Below, in pieces: positions 34,522 to 42,429 of a stretch of 50,975 nucleotides of DNA (its first letter is position 1; each line of letters begins with the position of its first letter). A model generated the notes under the pieces. It ran no database searches, was not told the origin of the DNA, and saw only the letters and a program-made list of their open reading frames with translations. The stretch is from Comamonadaceae bacterium. GTDB taxonomy: Bacteria > Pseudomonadota > Gammaproteobacteria > Burkholderiales > Burkholderiaceae_C. The stretch lies in contig JAAFJC010000017.1 of NCBI GenBank assembly GCA_013297925.1, positions 1 to 50,975 of the forward strand, written 5' to 3'. The translations under genes were made by a program, and so were the position numbers.

Positions 34522-34552
34522 AAAAAACCGCAGCGAGACTGCGGTTTTTTGT
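34522..34552. terminator. bidirectional terminator between convergent glycine-zipper genes
   Basis: CAAAAAACCGCAG and CTGCGGTTTTTTG flank the loop CGAGA; a tract of A on one side and T on the other lets it end both convergent transcripts. Confidence 0.85.
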
Positions 34553-34569
34553 TGGGAGTTTGAAGCTGA

Positions 34570-35355
34570 TTAAGCAGGGCGTATTGTGCTGCCATCGAGC
34601 GTGACTTTGCTGCCCACCATGGGTGCGCTGCTTTGCTCAACCGTGCGGCTGGAGCCGTCTTCCATGCGCACGCGCACGCTGTAAGCCGTGGTTTTTTTCA
34701 TGTTTTTCTCAATCGCATTGCCGGCCCAGCCGCCGCCGATGGCCCCCAACACAGTGGCTGCTGCACGGCCATTGCCCTTGCCCACTTGATTGCCCACCAC
34801 ACCACCCAGCACGCCACCGGCGACCACGCCCACGCCCGAGCCTTGGCCTTCGCGCGTGATGGGTGTGACGGCCTCCACTGTGCCGCAGTTGGTGCAAGAA
34901 GGCTTAGCGGGTGCTTGCGCCACCACGACGGGAGCTGGAGTTGAGGAGACGACGGGTGGATAACCAGAGGCCACTTCAGGGGAACTGTTTGGCGCTTGTG
35001 CCACAACAACAGGTGCGGGTGCTTTGGCCACTGGCGCAGCGATGGGCTTTGCTACAACTTTAGGAGCTGCTTGCGCAGGTTTTGTGCCGGCAACAGCTGG
35101 TTTTTCTACTGCTTTGTCCTCGGTGATCATGCCGCCAGGTGCTGTGAGGGCAGCAGGTGCATTCATCGCCATCGCAGAAGAAAGAGGTATCGAAGCTTGC
35201 GCCAAAGGCTCAGGGCGTTTGTTCACATTGACCAAGGTGGCTCCCATGGCCAGCACACAGACACTGAGTACACCAACCGCTGCCCACAGGGGCTTGGTGG
35301 ATGAGGCAGCAGAGACAGACTGAGCAAGAGCAGGGGATGCAAGCGTGGCGTTCAT
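34570..35355 (-). CDS. glycine-zipper 2TM domain protein, membrane anchored
   Basis: A 261-residue protein starting at ATG 35355 behind GGAGGT. Residues about 20-42 are a signal anchor (PLWAAVGVLSVCVLAMGATLV). A Pro/Ala/Val-rich linker (VAKPIAAPVAKAPAPVVVAQ repeats) leads to CTNCG and a glycine zipper GVGVVAGGVLGGVVGNQVGKGNGRAAATVLGAIGGGWAGNAIEK, then RVRMEDGSSRTVEQ. The C-terminal 110 residues are paralogous to the convergent gene at 33927, with the same CxxCG, zipper and MxDGSxR strand. Confidence 0.86.
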   Translation of the reverse strand: MNATLASPALAQSVSAASSTKPLWAAVGVLSVCVLAMGATLVNVNKRPEPLAQASIPLSSAMAMNAPAALTAPGGMITEDKAVEKPAVAGTKPAQAAPKVVAKPIAAPVAKAPAPVVVAQAPNSSPEVASGYPPVVSSTPAPVVVAQAPAKPSCTNCGTVEAVTPITREGQGSGVGVVAGGVLGGVVGNQVGKGNGRAAATVLGAIGGGWAGNAIEKNMKKTTAYSVRVRMEDGSSRTVEQSSAPMVGSKVTLDGSTIRPA

Positions 35356-35486
35356 AAGAACCTCCAATTGTTGATACCCACATTCAACGCCTTGGGCTTG
35401 CTGGCCGTGCACCTTGGATTGCAAAGAATCGTATCTGTTGTGTAAATTTCGTGGCAAAAGTCGCATTGCCTCGGAAAAGCTTGGGA

Positions 35487-36047
35487 TCAGTGCCCGGCGA
35501 AATTCACCAAAGTAAAGAGAGGCAAGCCCGCCGCCTTCAAACGCGCAGAGCCTTGCAGCTCAGGCAAATCCACAATGGCTGCGCCTTCCATAACAGTTGC
35601 GCCCAGCTTTTCCAGCAATTTTTTGCCGGCCATCATCGTGCCGCCAGTGGCGATCAAATCGTCGATCAAAAGCACGCGTTGGCCAGGCTTCACAGCATCG
35701 GTGTGTAGTTCCACAGTCGCGCTGCCGTATTCGAGCTCGTAGGTTTCTTCCACTGTGGTGAAAGGCAGTTTGCCCTTCTTGCGAATCGGCACAAAGCCCA
35801 GGCCCAGCTCATAAGCAATCACCGAGCCCAAGATGAAGCCGCGTGCATCCAGCCCAGCCACCACATCCGGGCGCATGCCGCCTTCCATATAGCGATGCAC
35901 AAAAGCATCAATCAAGACGCGAAAGACGCGCGGGTTTTGCAGCAAAGGTGTGATGTCGCGAAATTGCACGCCTTTTTCTGGCCAATCAGGCACAGTGCGA
36001 ATATGCTGACGCAAAAAATCAGCGAGCGTATGCGTGAGGGAATCCAT
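35487..36047 (-). CDS. apt: adenine phosphoribosyltransferase
   Basis: A 186-residue purine-salvage enzyme making AMP from adenine and PRPP. The PRPP-binding loop [17 protein letters not shown], the flexible loop with [15 protein letters not shown] and [20 protein letters not shown] are typical of Apt. It lies 3 bases behind the hypothetical gene at 36051 and is co-transcribed with it. Confidence 0.95.
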   Translation of the reverse strand: MDSLTHTLADFLRQHIRTVPDWPEKGVQFRDITPLLQNPRVFRVLIDAFVHRYMEGGMRPDVVAGLDARGFILGSVIAYELGLGFVPIRKKGKLPFTTVEETYELEYGSATVELHTDAVKPGQRVLLIDDLIATGGTMMAGKKLLEKLGATVMEGAAIVDLPELQGSARLKAAGLPLFTLVNFAGH

Positions 36048-36050
36048 GCA

Positions 36051-37064
36051 CTAGCGCAATTCGCCGTATTGCGTGCCGCTGAGGGCTGGCATCGGCTCAT
36101 CGTCGTGCATTTCTGTGTCTTCATAGCCCGTGAGCAAGAGTTTGCTGCGCGCTTGCTCAAGCGTTGTGGGTGCGGGCGCTGCGCCGGGTTTGGCGGCAGC
36201 TGCCGCATCAGCAGCGGCGGGCTGAGCAGGCGCTGTGGGTTTCACAGCGACGATCGGTTGGGTGGCTGCGAATGAGGTGGAAGTTGTAGGCGATGTGGGT
36301 GCAGGGCTAGGGGCTGTGACTTGTGCCGCGCCAGCTGCCAAGGCACGCCGGAAGGCCAGCACTTCATCGTCGCCCAAATCTTCGGCAGGCGCTTTGGGCT
36401 GGCTTGCAGCTGCTTTTTGCGAAGCGGTCGCTCCGATGATGGGGAAAGCGCCAGAATTGTTGGCGATTGTTTGGAACGGTGCAGGCGCAGTGACTGGAGG
36501 TGGCGCTGCCGATGCAGTGAGATTGGCCAAGCCACCCATGCCATACAAAGGCGCTGGCCGAGAAATCGGTGCGTGCATCGCGCCGAGCAAAGGTGCTGGC
36601 GCACTGGCGGCTGATGTGGCGGCATTGAAATAGCGCCAATACACGGCTTGCACCACGATGTCGTAACGATGGCGGGCGGTTTGCGCAATGATGTTTTCGA
36701 TTTCGGCGAGTTTTTCGGCTTCTCCGCTGAATTCCGCAGAGAGCTCAATCATTACCAAAAAGCTGCGCCCACGCTGATCGAGCGAGAGCACTTTGAATTT
36801 GAAGGAAGAAGAAAGCACACCCACGCGCACCATGGATTCGCGCACTGCTTGAAAAAGCAGCTCTCGCTTGGCATTGCGTTCTGTGCGGCGCTGCTCCAGC
36901 CGCGCTGAAGAGGCCGCTACAGCGGGCTGTGCCGTGCCATTTGTGCCGCGATGTATCGGCGGCGGGCGTGTGGGTAAATTGAATTGAGAAGCGACGCTAT
37001 CTGAGGCAGAAGCTCGCGCAGACGCGGTGTCTTTTTTTCCGGAGAACCAATTGAGCCAAGCCAT
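36051..37064 (-). CDS. conserved hypothetical protein
   Basis: A 337-residue protein I cannot assign to a named family. Residues about 52-150 look like a folded alpha/beta domain (RRTERNAKRELLFQAVRESMVRVGVLSSSFKFKVLSLDQRGRSFLVMIEL, then AEIENIIAQTARHRYDIVVQAVYWRY). The rest is disordered and rich in Ala, Pro and Ser, ending in an acidic segment GYEDTEMHDDEPMPALSGTQYG. No signal peptide or membrane helix. It is linked to apt. Confidence 0.75.
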   Translation of the reverse strand: MAWLNWFSGKKDTASARASASDSVASQFNLPTRPPPIHRGTNGTAQPAVAASSARLEQRRTERNAKRELLFQAVRESMVRVGVLSSSFKFKVLSLDQRGRSFLVMIELSAEFSGEAEKLAEIENIIAQTARHRYDIVVQAVYWRYFNAATSAASAPAPLLGAMHAPISRPAPLYGMGGLANLTASAAPPPVTAPAPFQTIANNSGAFPIIGATASQKAAASQPKAPAEDLGDDEVLAFRRALAAGAAQVTAPSPAPTSPTTSTSFAATQPIVAVKPTAPAQPAAADAAAAAKPGAAPAPTTLEQARSKLLLTGYEDTEMHDDEPMPALSGTQYGELR

Positions 37065-37099
37065 ATGATATTTTTACCTTGAATTCTCTGGATGACAAG

Positions 37100-37138
37100 A
37101 AAAATAAAAGCGAAACAACAAGAGGTGTTGTTTCGCTT
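37100..37138 (-). terminator. intrinsic terminator of the RRM protein gene
   Basis: On the minus strand AAGCGAAACAAC pairs with GTTGTTTCGCTT, followed by TTATTTTTC. It lies 57 bases after the stop of the RRM gene. Confidence 0.85.
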
Positions 37139-37194
37139 GAATGGTTCCTTGGAAAAGGAGACAGCTGCAGAAATCTGCAAGCGTGCAGCTGGGC

Positions 37195-37746
37195 TTAGTT
37201 ATTGCCCCAGCCGCGATCGTTGCCACCACGGTCACCACCGTAGCCGCCACCACCGCCGCGTCGGTCACCACGGTCGCCGCCATAACCACCGCGATCTCCA
37301 CCGCCGCCGCCACGGCGATCACCGCCGCCGCCAGCACCGCCACCGCCATAGGGGCTGCGGAAGCCGCCGTCATTGCCACCGCCACCACCGCCACCACCAC
37401 CGTAGGGGCCACGACCACCGCCGCCGCCACCACCACCGTAGCCGCCACGGCCACCGCCGCCGCCATAACCGCCGCCGCCTTCACGCGGAGGACGAGCTTC
37501 AGCTGGGCGAGCTTCGTTCACGACAACCGTGCGGCCGCCGAGCTCTTGGCCATGCATACCTGCAATGGCTGCTTGGGCTTGGGCGTCGTCTGCCATTTCC
37601 ACAAAGCCGAAGCCTTTAGAGCGGCCTGTATCGCGCTCCATCATCACGCGTGCGCTCGTCACAGAACCAAACGCGCCGAAGGCGGTTTGCAGATCGTTAT
37701 CACGCACAGAATATGGCAGATTGCCAACGTACAGTCGATTACCCAT
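37195..37746 (-). CDS. glycine-rich RRM RNA-binding protein
   Basis: A 183-residue protein: an N-terminal RRM (residues 1-80) with RNP2 LYVGNL and RNP1 KGFGFVEM, then a tail of about 100 residues made of GGGGYGGGGGR-like repeats with Arg and Asp, ending RGWGNN. Such proteins resemble cyanobacterial cold-induced Rbp proteins and eukaryotic GRPs; they bind single-stranded RNA. I start at ATG 37746 because family members begin MGNxLYVGNL; a TTG 30 bases upstream is in frame. The leader contains a 7-bp stem (37790-37796 with 37819-37825). Confidence 0.9.
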   Translation of the reverse strand: MGNRLYVGNLPYSVRDNDLQTAFGAFGSVTSARVMMERDTGRSKGFGFVEMADDAQAQAAIAGMHGQELGGRTVVVNEARPAEARPPREGGGGYGGGGGRGGYGGGGGGGGRGPYGGGGGGGGGNDGGFRSPYGGGGAGGGGDRRGGGGGDRGGYGGDRGDRRGGGGGYGGDRGGNDRGWGNN

Positions 37747-37974
37747 CTTGTCTTTACCTATCAATGCCTGCGCCAATTTGTGAAGCGCTGGACTCCTAAA
37801 GGAAACTAAAAAAGCGACGGAGTCCTGAGCACTGCATAATTCCTCGAGCTGTACTTGCTATTCCGATCACCTGACCTGAGCAAAAGCTTCTTTTCGCGGA
37901 CATGCCCGCAAGTCGAAACATCTACACGATTAAGATTATGAGCCAGAATCAAAAACTGTCAAAGTTTTGGCTGC

Positions 37975-38021
37975 AAAGCCTAGCCTTGGCATGAAAAACC
38001 CCCAGATTTAGGCTTTTTTTT
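37975..38021 (+). promoter_or_regulatory. terminator-like hairpin abutting the start of the 38022 gene
   Basis: AAAGCCTA (37975-37982) pairs with TAGGCTTT (38009-38016) and is followed by T to 38021, touching the GTG start. No plus-strand gene precedes it, so it would act as an attenuator or be a chance stem. No ribosome-binding site is visible. Confidence 0.4.
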
Positions 38022-38819
38022 GTGACTTCTGCGCCACGCATCGTCTGCCTCGTGCCCAGCATCACTGAGCTTTTGGTCGATCTCGGCTTGGCTGAGTTTT
38101 TGGTGGGGCGTACAGGCTTTTGCATTCATCCAGCGGAGATTGTTAAAAACGTACCAAAAGTCGGCGGCACGAAAGATGTGAATCTGGCGAAGATCAAAAA
38201 GCTTGGCGCCACGCATGTGATCGTGAACATGGATGAGAACGCGCTGCCGGTGGTGAATGCCTTGCGAGAATTCGTGCCAAGCGTGATCGTGACGCATCCG
38301 CAAACGCCGCGAGACAACATCGCTCTGATTGATCAGTTGCTCGCCGAGTTTGCTATGAATTCAGAAGCGCTCTGCGCAATGAATGTGCCGGCGAATGAGC
38401 TAAAACAGCAAATAAACTCAGGTTTAGGTAAGCTGAAATCCATAGCCAAGCACCAAGAGCGCGTGCTCTATCTGATCTGGCGCGATCCGTGGATGACTGT
38501 GGCGCGAGACACTTACATCAGCCGTATGCTTGATTTGATCGACTGGCAAACTTGGCCAGAAGTCGAAGGCGGCGAAACAGGTGCGGCCCGCTATCCCAAG
38601 TTAAACGGCGATGAGCCCTGGCTTGCCGATGTGCAGCGCGTACTGCTCTCTAGCGAGCCTTATCGCTTTGATGCCAGCCATTTACAAGAAGTGAAAGCGT
38701 GGATGCCGCAAGCCAAGGTGCAACTTGTCGATGGCGAAATGCTCAGTTGGTATGGCAGCCGCAGCAGGCGAGGCCTGGCTTACTTGGCGGAGCTCGCTTC
38801 AGACTCATCGCCCGCATAG
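38022..38819 (+). CDS. helical-backbone metal receptor / BtuF-like binding protein without signal peptide
   Basis: A 265-residue protein of the periplasmic-binding family for cobalamin or siderophores: PRIVCLVPSITELLVDLGLAEFLVGRTGFC, VPKVGGTKDVNLAKIKKLGATHVIVNMDEN, RVLYLIWRDPWMTVARDTYISRMLDLIDW, and MLSWYGSRSRRGLAYL. A signal peptide is lacking; the mature-type fold begins at residue 5, so it may work in the cytosol or the annotated start is wrong. Residues about 110-133 (FAMNSEALCAMNVPANELKQ) are a palindromic-element insertion. Confidence 0.8.
   Translation: MTSAPRIVCLVPSITELLVDLGLAEFLVGRTGFCIHPAEIVKNVPKVGGTKDVNLAKIKKLGATHVIVNMDENALPVVNALREFVPSVIVTHPQTPRDNIALIDQLLAEFAMNSEALCAMNVPANELKQQINSGLGKLKSIAKHQERVLYLIWRDPWMTVARDTYISRMLDLIDWQTWPEVEGGETGAARYPKLNGDEPWLADVQRVLLSSEPYRFDASHLQEVKAWMPQAKVQLVDGEMLSWYGSRSRRGLAYLAELASDSSPA
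38350..38418 (+). repeat. palindromic element copy 8 (inside the 38022 receptor, gene sense)
   Basis: TTTGCTATGAATTCAGAAGC, then TGCGCAATGAATGTGCCGGCG, tail AATGAGCTAAAACAGC. Translated FAMNSEALCAMNVPANELKQ in the common frame. Confidence 0.78.
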
Positions 38820-39001
38820 TTGCGCCACTGCTTCATCGCGCTGTTCATCGTGAGGAATTGCTTTTCAAAGCCGGGGCATGCTTTGCAAATGGCCATGTGC
38901 AGGCGCAGAGCCGCCGTCTGTTGGAGGCTCAGAGGGCGATCTTGCATAGCCACCACCATGTGGGCGACTTCTTTGCAACTGCGACGGAGGGGATAGTCCA
39001 T
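38780..39001 (-). CDS. anti-sigma factor, zf-HC2 type
   Basis: A 73-residue protein with the zinc-binding anti-sigma domain: SCKEVAHMVVAMQDRPLSLQQTAALRLHMAICKACPGFEKQF, where the His-x3-Cys-x2-Cys pattern (HMAICKAC) binds zinc. It follows the ECF sigma gene by 13 bases and should hold that sigma inactive. There is no transmembrane helix, so sensing is cytoplasmic. ATG 39001 is chosen; an upstream start would overlap the sigma gene. Confidence 0.87.
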   Translation of the reverse strand: MDYPLRRSCKEVAHMVVAMQDRPLSLQQTAALRLHMAICKACPGFEKQFLTMNSAMKQWRNYAGDESEASSAK

Positions 39002-39014
39002 AAAGATTTGTATT

Positions 39015-39593
39015 TTAGGTCGCGTGCTGACCAAACCAATTCAATTGCAGACATTCGCGTAGCTTGAGGCGGGCGCGGTGCAGCTGCACATACAGGTTAG
39101 TAGAAGTGATGTTCAAAGTCTTACACACTTCTTCGGCATCCAGCTCCAGCCATTCGCGCATCAGGAAGAGCCGGCCTTGCACAGCGGGCAGCTTGGCAAT
39201 GCAAGCATCCATCACGGCCATGAATTGGCGCTGGGAGAGATCCTGATCCGGGTTGCCCCAATCTGCTGGTTTGTCTGCAAAATGACCATCTTGTTTGAAG
39301 CCAATCGCATCGATCAAATCGCCTTCACTCATATCGTCTTCAGCATTGCCACGCATATCGGCCACATTGGGCTCGCGCAAATTGGTGCGCAGGCAATCCA
39401 CCACTTTGTGTTTGAGCACGCCCACCAGCCAAGTGCGCAGCTGCGCTTTTCCGCCAAAAGCCTGCGGCTTGGCAATGGCGGCCAGCATGGTTTCTGAGAC
39501 GGCATCCTCTGCCCAAGCCTCGTTGCGCAATTGCAGGCGGGCAAATTTCAGCAGATAAGTGCGCTGCTCAGCCACTTCACGCTCAAAGCTCAT
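39015..39593 (-). CDS. ECF-type RNA polymerase sigma factor
   Basis: A 192-residue group IV sigma. Region 2 is EREVAEQRTYLLKFARLQLRNEAWAEDAVSETMLAAIAKPQAFGGKAQLRTWLVGVLKHKVVDCLR; region 4 is MDACIAKLPAVQGRLFLMREWLELDAEEVCKTLNITSTNLYVQLHRARLKLREC. An acidic linker of about 45 residues separates them. ATG 39593 has AAGGAG at ideal distance. It is divergent from the TlpA-like gene and bufferin operon, which it probably controls. Confidence 0.93.
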   Translation of the reverse strand: MSFEREVAEQRTYLLKFARLQLRNEAWAEDAVSETMLAAIAKPQAFGGKAQLRTWLVGVLKHKVVDCLRTNLREPNVADMRGNAEDDMSEGDLIDAIGFKQDGHFADKPADWGNPDQDLSQRQFMAVMDACIAKLPAVQGRLFLMREWLELDAEEVCKTLNITSTNLYVQLHRARLKLRECLQLNWFGQHAT

Positions 39594-39605
39594 GGGTTTC
39601 TCCTT

Positions 39606-39634
39606 GTGTAAGTTTTTACCATCATTTCGCGACA
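39606..39634 (+). promoter_or_regulatory. candidate ECF promoter, site 1 (before TlpA-like gene)
   Basis: GTGTAAG at 39606-39612, 15 bases, then CGCGACA. The same GTGTAAG-N15 pattern recurs before bufA, the other promoter region of this cluster. Confidence 0.4.
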
Positions 39635-39667
39635 TATTGACCTGTACGCACTTTAAGGAGCTACCGG

Positions 39668-40195
39668 ATGAACAAAAGTTTCTATGCCTTGTTGCTTGCG
39701 CTGAGCTTGTTGCTTGTTAGTGAGTTCTCTCAGGCGCAGCCCGCTTTGCCCAAAAACGCACAAATCCTTGGCAAGACCATGGATGGTCAGCCTTTCGACT
39801 TGGCCAAACTAAAGGGCAAAGTGGTGCTCGTGATGTTTTGGGCAACGGATTGCGCCGTTTGCCGCGACAAAATGCATGAGCTGCGCGACAACGCCAAGGG
39901 CTGGCAGGGCAAGCCCTTCACCACGGTGCTCATCAGCGCAGACCGCCGCGCCAGCGATGTGGACAGCTACAACGCGATCATCAATGCTTCTGTGCCTAAA
40001 GGCGAGCGGCTCACGCAGCTTTGGGCGTATGAGCCCAGTTATCGCGATAGCTTGGGTACGACGGAAGTCATGCGAAGCCGCACAGCAACGACATTGCCTT
40101 TGACCTTGGTGATCGATAAAAAGGGTGATGTCGTCAAGCGCTACCAAGGCCGGATTCCAGCCGAGGTGTGGGACGATATTTCTGAGTTGCTGTAA
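39668..40195 (+). CDS. TlpA-like periplasmic thioredoxin-fold protein
   Basis: A 175-residue protein with a signal peptide (MNKSFYALLLALSLLLVSEFSQAQ) and a thioredoxin fold of the AhpC-TSA/TlpA type: GKVVLVMFWATDCAVCRDKMHELRD (CAVC at 62-65) and TTLPLTLVIDKKGDVVKRYQG with the cis-Pro. It likely reduces or exchanges disulfides in the periplasm. Its location next to a bufferin operon suggests a part in metal or redox stress (inference). Confidence 0.88.
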   Translation: MNKSFYALLLALSLLLVSEFSQAQPALPKNAQILGKTMDGQPFDLAKLKGKVVLVMFWATDCAVCRDKMHELRDNAKGWQGKPFTTVLISADRRASDVDSYNAIINASVPKGERLTQLWAYEPSYRDSLGTTEVMRSRTATTLPLTLVIDKKGDVVKRYQGRIPAEVWDDISELL

Positions 40196-40222
40196 ATATT
40201 TTCACGAAATAACTTTGAAGGT

Positions 40223-40250
40223 GTGTAAGAAGCATGCCTCTTGGCCGCAC
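40223..40250 (+). promoter_or_regulatory. candidate ECF promoter, site 2 (before bufA)
   Basis: GTGTAAG at 40223-40229, 15 bases, then CCGCAC. It matches site 1 in the -35-like part and in spacing. The start site would fall near 40255, leaving a leader of about 75 bases. Confidence 0.4.
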
Positions 40251-40330
40251 TAACAATCACCTGATGCGTGATCAATCAGATCAATGCTCAGTGTGATTTC
40301 ATTTTCAACTTTTTTCATTGGAGATATTTT

Positions 40331-40621
40331 ATGAACCAACGCGCATTTATCGCTGCTGCAGCTGCCACTTTGCTCAGCACTTCTTTCCTCGCCACAGCCG
40401 TGATGGCGCAGACTGCTCCTGCAAAAGAAAAATGCTACGGCATTGCCAAGGCTGGCCAAAACGATTGCGCCAATTTGGCAGGCACGCACTCTTGCGCTGG
40501 CCAATCCAAAGTGGACAACGACAAAGGCGAGTGGAAATATGTGCCAGCAGGCACCTGCGGCACCATGAAGGGCATGACGGCTGAGCAAGCCAAAAAAGCC
40601 GCGATGGAAAAGAAGAGCTGA
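40331..40621 (+). CDS. bufA: bufferin-family precursor peptide BufA (DUF2282)
   Basis: A 96-residue precursor with a signal peptide ([27 protein letters not shown]) and the DUF2282 core [47 protein letters not shown]. The four conserved Cys are those modified in bufferins, RiPP peptides that chelate copper. Modification is expected by the MNIO enzyme encoded next. GGAGAT lies before ATG 40331. Confidence 0.92.
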   Translation: MNQRAFIAAAAATLLSTSFLATAVMAQTAPAKEKCYGIAKAGQNDCANLAGTHSCAGQSKVDNDKGEWKYVPAGTCGTMKGMTAEQAKKAAMEKKS

Positions 40622-40665
40622 TTCGCAAGAATTGAGTCTTTTCAAGCGATGCCTGCGGTGCTTCG

Positions 40666-41565
40666 ATGAATTCAAAAGCCCATCGCGCACCTACAGGCAT
40701 CGGCTGGCGGCATCCGCACTATGCCGCTGTGCTTGAGCAGCGCCCTACTGTGGGCTTTCTGCAAGTGCATTCTGAGAATTTTTTTGGCTTTGGCTCCCCG
40801 GCTGGAGGCGCGGCCTTAGCAACGCTGGCCGCCGCGCGCGAACATTACCCGATCAGCCTGCATGGCGTGGGGCTCTCGCTGGGCTCGGCACACGGCATTG
40901 ACGCTTGGCATTTGGATCAACTGTCGGATTTGGTCAATCGCATTGAGCCGGTGCGCGTGAGCGATCATGCTTGCTTTGCACGCGGAGTGCGTTCGAGCGG
41001 CAAGATGCTGCATGCCTCTGATCTGCTGCCCCTGCCTTTCACGCACGAATCGCTGGATGTACTTTGCGCCAACGTGAGCCAAGTGCAAGAGCGTTTGAAG
41101 CGCCCGTTACTCGTTGAAAACCTAAGTGCCTATGTGCAGTACGCGCAAGCCGATTTTTCTGAAGAGCAATTCTTGGGCGAGCTCGTGCAGCGCACCGGCT
41201 GCCAGCTGCTGTTGGATGTGAACAATGTGTTTGTCAATGCGCTCAATCAGCAAAGCATCGTGCCCCAAGGTCTTGAGCGTGATCGCGCTTTTGCCTTACA
41301 TGAAGCCACGGTATTTTTAGATGGTCTGCCAGCCACTGCTGTCGGTGAAATGCATCTAGCAGGGCATTGCGAGATGGCAGACATCGTGATTGATGACCAT
41401 GGCAGCGAAGTGTGCGAAGAGGTGTGGCAGCTCTATCAGCACGCCGTGCGCCGCTTTGGTGATGCGCCCGCGCTGATTGAATGGGATACCGCGATTCCTG
41501 ATATCGACGTGCTGCTCGCTCAAGCCGAGCGCGCTGATCAAATCGCAGCAGAGGCGCTGGCATGA
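40666..41565 (+). CDS. bufB: MNIO family (DUF692) multinuclear iron enzyme BufB
   Basis: A 299-residue TIM-barrel enzyme of the MNIO/DUF692 family: [88 protein letters not shown] and [11 protein letters not shown] contain the His, Asp and Glu iron ligands. It modifies BufA cysteines. It overlaps bufC by 4 bases. Confidence 0.93.
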   Translation: MNSKAHRAPTGIGWRHPHYAAVLEQRPTVGFLQVHSENFFGFGSPAGGAALATLAAAREHYPISLHGVGLSLGSAHGIDAWHLDQLSDLVNRIEPVRVSDHACFARGVRSSGKMLHASDLLPLPFTHESLDVLCANVSQVQERLKRPLLVENLSAYVQYAQADFSEEQFLGELVQRTGCQLLLDVNNVFVNALNQQSIVPQGLERDRAFALHEATVFLDGLPATAVGEMHLAGHCEMADIVIDDHGSEVCEEVWQLYQHAVRRFGDAPALIEWDTAIPDIDVLLAQAERADQIAAEALA

Positions 41566-42401
41566 GCGCGCAGCTTGCCATGCAGCAAACAGCGCTGCTG
41601 GATGTGCTGCATCTAGATGCTATTAATTTAGGAGCGCTCCGCGCAGATTTTGTGCCGGCAGAATCCGTAAATGGCCATTTTTCTTTAAAAAATCCAGCTT
41701 TCACGCTGCGCGGCCTGCGTGCGTATCGCGCCAATGCGCAAGAGCTGAGCGCGCGGGCTTTGCAAACGGCTTATCCAGTATTGCAACAGTTGCTTGGTGC
41801 GGATAACTTTTCGCATATCGCGCAAGATTTTTGGCAAGCCATGCCGCCTAGGCGTGGCGATCTGGCGCAGTGGGGGCATGAGCTGCCTGCATATTTGCTG
41901 CTAGTGCCGCAGCTGCAAGCTTTGCTGCAAGAGCATCCCTATGTGAATGATGTGGCGCGCGTTGAGTGGGCGTTGCATGCCGCAGCTACTGCCTCAGATG
42001 CTGCTCTGGATGCTGCGAGCTTCCAATTGCTCTCCGACCAAAACCCTGCACAGCTTCGCTTGCAGCTGAGCCCCGGCTGCGCTTTGCTACGCAGCATCTA
42101 TTCCGTGGTGGCCATTGTGCAGCTGCACGATACGCGAGCCTCTGAGCTGCATGCGGCTGCAAGGGAGGCGATAGCCCAAAGCCTGCCGCAAGCCGCACTC
42201 GTCTGGCGGCAAGGGCTTCGGCCTATGTTGGCGTGTACAGATGCCGCATCTTCTGCTTTGATCGAAGCCACGCTAGCAGGCCAATCTTTGGCTGCTGCAG
42301 TAGATGCTGCTTTCGCACAAAACGCTGAATTTGATTTCGGCGCGTGGCTGTCTGCCAGCGTGCAATCGGGCTTGTTGCTCGGTGCTGTGCAGACGAATTG
42401 A
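41562..42401 (+). CDS. bufC: RiPP-recognition partner protein BufC (DUF2063)
   Basis: A 279-residue protein with the HvfC/BufC N-terminal DNA-binding-like domain [61 protein letters not shown] and [16 protein letters not shown]. BufC acts with the MNIO enzyme and binds the precursor. The N-terminal segment [27 protein letters not shown] (residues about 19-45) is contributed by a palindromic element just ahead of the conserved domain. Confidence 0.88.
   Translation: MSAQLAMQQTALLDVLHLDAINLGALRADFVPAESVNGHFSLKNPAFTLRGLRAYRANAQELSARALQTAYPVLQQLLGADNFSHIAQDFWQAMPPRRGDLAQWGHELPAYLLLVPQLQALLQEHPYVNDVARVEWALHAAATASDAALDAASFQLLSDQNPAQLRLQLSPGCALLRSIYSVVAIVQLHDTRASELHAAAREAIAQSLPQAALVWRQGLRPMLACTDAASSALIEATLAGQSLAAAVDAAFAQNAEFDFGAWLSASVQSGLLLGAVQTN
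41616..41694 (+). repeat. palindromic element copy 9 (inside bufC, gene sense)
   Basis: GATGCTATTAATTTAGGAGC, then GCGCAGATTTTGTGCCGGCA, tail ATGGCCATTTTTCTTTAAAA. Translated [17 protein letters not shown] in the common frame, with the long AT-rich tail preserved. Confidence 0.85.
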
Positions 42402-42429
42402 TGTCTTCAGCCTTCATTCAAAAAACCAA

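Noticed and set aside
37200-37490. GC-rich triplet repeat array resembling tandem repeats or CRISPR
   Set aside because: It is the coding sequence of the Gly-rich tail of the RRM protein; units are irregular and in frame.
37777-38021. Possible cobalamin riboswitch before the BtuF-like gene
   Set aside because: No B12-box (GCCACTG-like) sequence or expected helices; only a simple 8-bp stem is present.
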